Shown piece by piece: positions 30,835 to 35,644 of a DNA stretch of 35,644 nucleotides (its first letter is position 1; each line of letters begins with the position of its first letter). Location: positions 1-35,644 of the forward strand of contig DATMNI010000052.1 of NCBI GenBank assembly GCA_035570275.1, read 5' to 3'. The position numbers were made by a program, and so were the translations under genes. The notes beneath the pieces were generated by a model, which ran no database searches, was not told where the DNA came from, and saw only the letters and a program-made list of their open reading frames with translations. This DNA comes from DATMNI01 sp035570275 (lineage in GTDB: Bacteria; Acidobacteriota; Terriglobia; Bryobacterales; Bryobacteraceae).

Positions 30835-32634
30835 ATGCCCCTCCTGGAAAGCTGCACCTCCCTGTCTAAGAGCTTCGGCTCGCGCTTGCTCTTTGAGAAC
30901 ATCTCGCTGGGCATTTCCGAGGGCGAGCGGCTCGGCCTCATCGGCCCGAATGGCGCCGGCAAATCGACGCTGCTCAAAATTCTGGCGGGCCTGCTGGAGC
31001 CCGATTCCGGCACGGTTTCCATGCGGCGCAACGCGCGCGTGGGCTACGTGCCCCAGCAGGCGGAATTTCCCCGCAGTCAGACGGCTGCCGAAGTCATCGC
31101 CGAAGCCATCGCCCGGGAACAGCTTGACGATCTGGAGCGCTCCGCCCGCATCAATCAGACGCTGGGCCGCGCCGGCTTCACGGATGGCTCGGTGCGCACC
31201 GAAGCGCTCTCCGGTGGATGGAAGCGGCGCCTCGCCATCGCGCGCGAACTGGCGCTGCAGCCCGACGTCCTGTTCCTGGACGAGCCCACCAACCATCTCG
31301 ATCTGGAGGGCATCCTCTGGCTCGAAAAACTGCTCTCCACCGCGCCCTTCGCCAGCGTGGTGGTGAGCCACGACCGGTACTTCCTGGAAAATGTGGCGGA
31401 CGACATGGCCGAAATCGACCGCGTCTATCCCGAAGGCATTTTTCGCGTCGAAGGCAGCTATAGCCAGTTTCTGGAGAAGAAGGAAGAGTTCCTGCTGGCG
31501 CAGACCAACCGCCACGAAGCGCTCGCCAACACGGTTCGCCGCGAAGTGGAGTGGCTGCGCCGCGGCGCCAAGGCCCGCACGGGAAAATCCAAAGCCCGCA
31601 TCGACGAAGCCGGCCGCCTGATGCGCGATCTCGCCGACCTGGATACCCGCACGGCCAAAGGCGTGACGCAGATCGATTTCGCCGCCACCGGCCGCCGCAC
31701 CCGCCGCCTGGTGTCCGTGGAGAACGTCTCCAAAGAACTCGGCGGCAGCACCCTGTTCCGCAATCTCACCTTCACCCTTACACCCGGCACGCGCCTGGGG
31801 CTGATTGGCCTCAACGGCACCGGCAAGACCACGCTGCTGCGCATCCTGTCCGGCGAGTTGGCGCCCGACAGCGGCACTGTCGAGCGCGCTCCGCTGCTGC
31901 GCATGGTGTATTTCGACCAGGCGCGTGAGCAACTGGACCGCTCCCAGACCTTGCGCCAGGGGCTCGGCGCGCAAGGCGACTACGTAGTCTTTCAGGACCG
32001 CCCGGTTCACGTGGCCGGTTGGGCCAAGCGGTTCCTCTTCGATGCCGGCCAGCTCGACCGTCCGATCGCCAGCCTCTCCGGCGGCGAACAGGCGCGGGTG
32101 CTGGTCGCCCGCCTGATGTTGGAGCCGGCCGACCTTCTGCTGATGGACGAACCGACCAACGATCTCGACATCCCCACACTGGAAGTGCTGGAAGACAGCC
32201 TCACCGAATTTCCCGGCGCCCTGGTGCTGGTCACGCACGACCGTTACCTGCTGGACCGCGTTTCCACCGCCGTGCTGGGCCTGGATGGCCGGGGAGGGGC
32301 GCAGATGTTCGCCGATTACTGGCAGTGCGAACAGGCGCAGCTTCTCCAGAAGCCGCTCAAGCTGGAAAAGCCCGCTGCCGCGCCTAAGCCCGCGCCGCCT
32401 GGAGCCGCCAAAAAGAGGCTTTCGTACCTCGAAGCGCGCGAGTGGGAACAGATGGAGACCCGCATCATGGAAGCCGAGACGGAGTTGGAGAACATCCGCG
32501 CCCAGATGCAGTCTCCGGACGTGGTTTCCGATGGCCTCCGTCTGCACGCCTGCTACGAAAAACTGCAATCCGCCGAGGCCGTGGTGCAGGCGCTCTACGC
32601 CCGGTGGGCGGAACTGGAAGCCAAGCAATCGTAG
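30835..32634 (+). CDS. uup: ABC-F family ATPase Uup
   Basis: A 599-residue soluble ABC-F protein with two ATPase halves: Walker A at 37-45 (GPNGAGKST) and 325-333 (GLNGTGKTT), LSGG at 125-128 and 414-417, Walker B Glu150 (FLDEPTNHLD) and Glu439 (LMDEPTNDLD), and H-loops SHDRYF and THDRYL. The linker (about 205-290) is basic and helical, the region that reaches the ribosomal peptidyl centre. A C-terminal coiled coil (about 535-597; WEQMETRIMEAETELENI) marks the Uup subgroup, which affects ribosome rescue and DNA replication intermediates. The start is fixed by MPLLESCTSLSKSFG and an upstream repeat with stop codons. It stands alone. Confidence 0.9.
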   Translation: MPLLESCTSLSKSFGSRLLFENISLGISEGERLGLIGPNGAGKSTLLKILAGLLEPDSGTVSMRRNARVGYVPQQAEFPRSQTAAEVIAEAIAREQLDDLERSARINQTLGRAGFTDGSVRTEALSGGWKRRLAIARELALQPDVLFLDEPTNHLDLEGILWLEKLLSTAPFASVVVSHDRYFLENVADDMAEIDRVYPEGIFRVEGSYSQFLEKKEEFLLAQTNRHEALANTVRREVEWLRRGAKARTGKSKARIDEAGRLMRDLADLDTRTAKGVTQIDFAATGRRTRRLVSVENVSKELGGSTLFRNLTFTLTPGTRLGLIGLNGTGKTTLLRILSGELAPDSGTVERAPLLRMVYFDQAREQLDRSQTLRQGLGAQGDYVVFQDRPVHVAGWAKRFLFDAGQLDRPIASLSGGEQARVLVARLMLEPADLLLMDEPTNDLDIPTLEVLEDSLTEFPGALVLVTHDRYLLDRVSTAVLGLDGRGGAQMFADYWQCEQAQLLQKPLKLEKPAAAPKPAPPGAAKKRLSYLEAREWEQMETRIMEAETELENIRAQMQSPDVVSDGLRLHACYEKLQSAEAVVQALYARWAELEAKQS

Positions 32635-32658
32635 TTGGCGCGTGCCTGCCGGCCGTGG

Positions 32659-32727
32659 CGCTTGCCAACCCTCCCGCTTGCCAACCTCCCGCTTGCTAAT
32701 TAACCCTGCAAACCGCTTGCCAACCTT
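32659..32727 (+). repeat. CGCTTGCCAACC repeat after uup
   Basis: Units CGCTTGCCAACCCTCC (32659), CGCTTGCCAACCTCC (32675), CGCTTGCTAAT (32690) and CGCTTGCCAACC (32714) of uneven length follow the uup stop by 25 bp. They do not overlap the stop codon. They add to the density of short repeats between genes. Confidence 0.7.
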
Positions 32728-32817
32728 CCCAGAAATTCGGTAGCCTGTACTGACGGTGGCGGACCTTACGTTCCTGTCCGCTGCCGCGACGGATTGATGA
32801 CAAGGAGAAAACAAGCT

Positions 32818-33348
32818 ATGCATGGCCTATACAGGGCCCTCGGGATTTCCACTCTGCTGCTTGCATGCGGCGCCGCCAGCGGTCAGCAAAAGGACACCGC
32901 GTACATCAAGACAAAAGTGGATCCGGGACGTGCTGGTGTCTTCGTGGACGGTAAGTACATTGGTCCAGCGAGGAACTTCGGCATTGCCAGAAAGTACGCC
33001 CTGCCGGCGGGACAACACCAGATCAAGCTGGTCGACCCGCGCTACGAGGAAGTCAGCACTACCGTGGATCTCAAGGCAGGGAAGACCACCGATGTTGCCC
33101 AGACGTTGAAAGCCCTTCCGCCGGCCAAAGGGCCGTTCGGCATGATCCATACGGACTGCCCCGACAAATTCGCGGCGGTCTACGTCAACGACAGGTTCTA
33201 TGGCCACGCCGGCGAGTTCAACAATTCCATGCAGGCCTTGCTGTTGCCTGCCGGCGAGTACAAGGTCCGGATCGAGCCGGTTTCCGGTGGGACTCCGGTC
33301 AATCAAACCATCAAACTGGAAGCGGGCAAAACCGTGATAGTGAAATGA
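32818..33348 (+). CDS. exported PEGA-domain protein
   Basis: A 176-residue protein. AAGGAG lies 10 bp before ATG 32818; the frame from 32794 has no ribosome site. The signal peptide is MHGLYRALGISTLLLACGAA, with a possible lipobox (LLAC) so it could be a lipoprotein. Two PEGA-like repeats follow: VDPGRAGVFVDGKYIG with PAGQHQIKLVDPRYEE, and KFAAVYVNDRFYGH with PAGEYKVRIEPVSGG. PEGA domains occur in surface or periplasmic bacterial proteins and probably mediate protein-protein contact. The last 18 bases, including the stop, are duplicated downstream. Confidence 0.78.
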   Translation: MHGLYRALGISTLLLACGAASGQQKDTAYIKTKVDPGRAGVFVDGKYIGPARNFGIARKYALPAGQHQIKLVDPRYEEVSTTVDLKAGKTTDVAQTLKALPPAKGPFGMIHTDCPDKFAAVYVNDRFYGHAGEFNNSMQALLLPAGEYKVRIEPVSGGTPVNQTIKLEAGKTVIVK

Positions 33349-33367
33349 ACCGTGGTAGCGAAAGTGG
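33331..33367 (+). repeat. 18-19-bp duplication spanning the PEGA gene stop
   Basis: ACCGTGATAGTGAAATGA (33331-33348, ending in the stop TGA) is followed by ACCGTGGTAGCGAAAGTGG. The second copy has TAG at 33356 in another frame and leads into the aquaporin ribosome site. Confidence 0.75.
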
Positions 33368-33377
33368 AGGGACGTTT

Positions 33378-34070
33378 ATGTCTATAGCGAAAAGAGCGGG
33401 CGCGGAGTTCATCGGCACGTTTTGGCTGGTATTCGGCGGTTGCGGCAGCGCGGTGCTGGCCGCCGCCTTTCCGAGTTTGGGCATTGGGTTTCTGGGCGTG
33501 GCATTGGCGTTCGGATTGACGGTTCTGACCATGGCGTTCGCCATCGGCCATATTTCCGGCTGCCACCTGAATCCGGCGGTTTCGGTTGGGCTGGTGGTTG
33601 GAAAGCGGTTCCCGGCGAAGGACCTGCCCGCCTACGTCATCGCTCAGGTGGTGGGAGGAATCGTCGGCGCGGCGGTCCTCTGCGTGATCGCCAGCGGCAA
33701 GGCTGGATTCGATCTGGCCGGCGGCTTCGCATCCAACGGCTATGCCGAGCATTCGCCGGGCGGCTATTCGATGATGGCTTGTCTGGTCGCCGAAGTAGTA
33801 CTGACGTTCATGTTTCTGATGATCATTCTGGGCGCCACCGACCGGCGCGCGCCGCAGGGCTTCGCGCCAATCGCCATCGGCCTCGGCCTGACTTTGATCC
33901 ACCTGATTGGCATCCCAGTCACCAACCTTTCCGTAAACCCCGCCCGTAGCACCGGCACGGCGATCTTCGTGGGTGGCTGGGCGGTGGCGCAACTCTGGCT
34001 TTTCTGGCTGGCGCCGATCGTGGGTGCCGCCCTGGCGGGAATTGTGTACCCCTTGATCGCCAGTGAGTAA
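33378..34070 (+). CDS. aqpZ: aquaporin Z-type water channel
   Basis: A 230-residue MIP-family channel with six membrane helices. GGAGGG lies 6 bp before ATG 33378. NPA loops are HLNPAVS (Asn65) and SVNPARS (Asn187). The aromatic/arginine filter reads Phe45, His175, Leu184 and Arg190. In E. coli AqpZ the third position is Thr, so this channel has a more hydrophobic filter, but His and Arg keep the water-selective type rather than a glycerol channel. It moves water across the inner membrane during osmotic change. It is 29 bp downstream of the PEGA gene and probably shares its transcript. Its stop sits in a GTAG repeat. Confidence 0.9.
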   Translation: MSIAKRAGAEFIGTFWLVFGGCGSAVLAAAFPSLGIGFLGVALAFGLTVLTMAFAIGHISGCHLNPAVSVGLVVGKRFPAKDLPAYVIAQVVGGIVGAAVLCVIASGKAGFDLAGGFASNGYAEHSPGGYSMMACLVAEVVLTFMFLMIILGATDRRAPQGFAPIAIGLGLTLIHLIGIPVTNLSVNPARSTGTAIFVGGWAVAQLWLFWLAPIVGAALAGIVYPLIASE

Positions 34071-34082
34071 GTAGGTAGGTAG
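34067..34082 (+). repeat. GTAR tetranucleotide repeat at the aquaporin stop
   Basis: GTAA-GTAG-GTAG-GTAG begins with the stop TAA (34068). TAG at 34072, 34076 and 34080 covers the other two frames and the original one. Confidence 0.75.
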
Positions 34083-34089
34083 GGCATGG

Positions 34090-34141
34090 CTTCAGCTTGC
34101 CACGGCCGGTGTATTCTTCAGCTTGCCACCGCCGGTGTATT
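34090..34141 (+). repeat. 26-bp direct repeat after aqpZ
   Basis: Two adjacent 26-bp units (34090-34115 and 34116-34141), beginning CTTCAGCTTGCCAC and ending GCCGGTGTATT, differ at one base. The spacer between aqpZ and the next gene is otherwise without obvious function. Confidence 0.85.
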
Positions 34142-34225
34142 TTGCCGCGAAGAGGCGCCGGGTAAGCTTTGAAGGAGATCTATAAATAAGCTTTAACCGT
34201 ACCTACCTAGACTAGGGGACCAGCC

Positions 34226-34828
34226 ATGGAGCATGCAGAACCCAATGCTGAGACGGTTTTCAACGAGATGACGGCAGTCATCGAAATGAGTCGCGGGGTG
34301 CGAGGAACCGTAGGCGCCTTGCGCCAGTGCCTCTGGCAGAATGTCGTTGCTGATGACGTATTCCCGCGGAGCCTGCCCGTCGAGGTTGAAAGTCTCTTTT
34401 CATCGCTCCACCAGGAGATCGAAGCAATCGAGCGAGCTTCTTCAAAAGCGCTCGACCGGTGTCGGGACTTGCCGGTTCATCTCGCCCTCAAAGGCAGAAT
34501 GCTTTCACGCGAGCAGTATCACTTGCTCGCGGCGACGGGCTTTGCGATCACCTCGGCCGAAAGCATAGGTCTGTCTGAAGTTGACGACTATGAAATCTTT
34601 GCCCTTTTTTGCTACGAGGACGATGAGCGATTCTGCTACATCAACCCTCTTGAAAAGCCTCGGTCGCCAGGAGAGGGCATCAAGATCCGATTCGGCGTTC
34701 CACCGGAAGAGCTTAGTGTGGGAAATCTGCGACCCGAGCAGGTATCGTTCTTCGAGAAGCGCCTGCCACACATTCTTGCCCGTTTTCGCGACGCTAGACC
34801 GGAGCCAGCGAGGGAAGGGCCCGATTGA
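34226..34828 (+). CDS. hypothetical protein
   Basis: A 200-residue soluble protein from ATG 34226, with AGGGGAC upstream. I recognise no family. The N-terminal third is helical and charged (AVIEMSRGVRGTV, then ESLFSSLHQEIEAIERASSK). The middle has FALFCYEDDERFCYINPLE, and the tail SFFEKRLPHILARFR. There is no signal peptide, membrane segment or repeat. The DNA is visibly richer in A and T than its neighbours, suggesting a different origin. It stands alone between aqpZ and the YceH gene, ending convergently with the latter about 40 bp away. Confidence 0.65.
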   Translation: MEHAEPNAETVFNEMTAVIEMSRGVRGTVGALRQCLWQNVVADDVFPRSLPVEVESLFSSLHQEIEAIERASSKALDRCRDLPVHLALKGRMLSREQYHLLAATGFAITSAESIGLSEVDDYEIFALFCYEDDERFCYINPLEKPRSPGEGIKIRFGVPPEELSVGNLRPEQVSFFEKRLPHILARFRDARPEPAREGPD

Positions 34829-34867
34829 CTTTGATAGGCCTGCCTGCCTCGCCAATAGGGTCACGCT

Positions 34868-35497
34868 CTATTCGAAATTACGCCGGAAGTCCTCGAACTG
34901 GCGCTTCAACTCCGCCAGTTCCCGTTCCAGGGCGTCAATGCGCTCCCGGTCCGATGGTCCGCGGTCGAAGGCGCCGGGTTCAGGCATTGCCGGTTCCTCC
35001 GCAACTTCGACATCTCCGGCCAGCAATTGCGCCCAGCGCTGCTCCTTGTAGCCCGTCTGCCGCGGCAGTTTCTTGACGAATCCCATTTCCTCCAGGCGGC
35101 GCATGGTGCTTTCCACGGCCTCCAGATCGTCGAAAGCATAGAGCCGTTCCGTCCGGCCGCGCAACTCGCCCACGGTCTGCGGGCCTCGCAGCATGAGCAC
35201 GCACATCACCGCGGCTTCCCGACGGCCCAGGTTGCACTTCTCCGCGAAGCGCTGCTCATACTTGGCCACCCGGCTGTCGCCGGAAATGCGCGAGCTTAAT
35301 CCCTTCTCCCGAAGTCCGTGCAGCGCCGTTTCCACTATTTCTTCGTCATAGGACACTACAGGCTCGCGGTTCGACTTCTGATTGCAGGCGTTCACCAGGG
35401 CGTTCAACGAAAGCGGATAGTAGTCCGGCGTGGTGGTCTCTTTCTCCATCAGCGCGCCAAGCACCCGCACCTCGGCGGCGTCCAGTTGCCAATCCAT
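34868..35497 (-). CDS. YceH/DUF480 family protein
   Basis: A 209-residue protein of the DUF480 (YceH) family, with two winged-helix-like domains: LDAAEVRVLGALMEKETTTP, PDYYPLSLNALVNACNQKSN and REPVVSYDE in the first, and LGRREAAVMCVLMLRGPQTV with RLYAFDDLEAVESTMRRL in the second. A C-terminal coiled coil (DALERELAELKRQFEDFRRN) follows an acidic linker. The family is widespread but its biochemical role is not settled; DNA binding is suggested by the fold. GGAGGG abuts the ATG at 35497. It has no operon partner in the window. Confidence 0.88.
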   Translation of the reverse strand: MDWQLDAAEVRVLGALMEKETTTPDYYPLSLNALVNACNQKSNREPVVSYDEEIVETALHGLREKGLSSRISGDSRVAKYEQRFAEKCNLGRREAAVMCVLMLRGPQTVGELRGRTERLYAFDDLEAVESTMRRLEEMGFVKKLPRQTGYKEQRWAQLLAGDVEVAEEPAMPEPGAFDRGPSDRERIDALERELAELKRQFEDFRRNFE

Positions 35498-35644
35498 CCC
35501 TCCAGTGTACGCGGTTGTACGCCGTTACCCTGCCTGGGACCGGCGTTTGTAAAGGTCTGTTAAGATCCGGCGCACGCGGTAACAACCAGGGCCGCTGCAG
35601 CGTTCCTTAGATAGCCGCTGATGAACTGATCACAGCGCAACAAA

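Overview
The window looks like chromosomal DNA of an Acidobacteriota bacterium near Solibacter/Bryobacter. Supporting signs are high GC, two secreted proteins with the Solibacter-type C-terminal domain (TIGR03437 family), an ADOP-type MacB/FtsX permease (acidobacterial orphan permease family), a reaction-centre-type di-haem cytochrome c in a region with no phototrophy genes, and many small degraded toxin/nuclease modules. No rRNA, tRNA, CRISPR array, insertion sequence or phage gene was recognised.

Layout. 1-6.1 kb: start of a PadR-like regulator (-), exported cytochrome c, MaoC-like hydratase, class II DAHP synthase (entry to the shikimate pathway), a histone-H1-like Lys/Ala/Pro protein (-), and a TIGR03437 surface protein split by a one-base frameshift. 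6.1-10.8 kb: an AbrB/VapC toxin-antitoxin pair with a frameshifted toxin, then on the minus strand a PduP-like acylating aldehyde dehydrogenase and a class II aldolase, both carrying microcompartment-targeting-like peptides but with no shell genes in the window, and an exported amidohydrolase with an apparent internal deletion. 10.9-17.4 kb: an ABC ATPase fused to an ADOP permease, then a secreted seven-bladed propeller protein. 17.6-24 kb: a CBM9/PKD secreted protein, an Rpn/DUF4351 nuclease-like protein, an exported VOC protein, a membrane-anchored alpha/beta hydrolase, isocitrate dehydrogenase and purE. 24-29 kb: small and large secreted proteins, a Tat-exported phosphonoacetate hydrolase and a polytopic GT-C-like membrane protein. 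29-35.6 kb: the wreck of an HNH-nuclease module, a zinc-ribbon mini-protein, an intact RHH/PIN toxin-antitoxin pair, the ABC-F ATPase Uup, a PEGA protein, aquaporin Z, an unknown protein and a YceH/DUF480 protein.

Most genes are single units, not operons. Likely co-expressed sets are the aldehyde dehydrogenase/aldolase pair (10-bp gap), the 24.7-27.4 kb secreted protein plus phosphonoacetate hydrolase, and the toxin-antitoxin pairs.

The most unusual feature is a recurrent DNA pattern. Short tandem duplications begin at a gene's own stop codon and carry extra copies of it downstream. In four clear cases the repeat periods are not multiples of three, so stops appear in all three frames (after the cytochrome, the histone-like gene, the RHH antitoxin and the aquaporin). 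Tandem repeats inside coding regions have periods of 12, 15, 18 or 21 bp and keep frame. Three genes also show small inactivating lesions (TIGR03437 protein, VapC, HNH), and one has an in-frame deletion at a short repeat (amidohydrolase). The window therefore suggests a genome shaped by slippage and short-repeat recombination.
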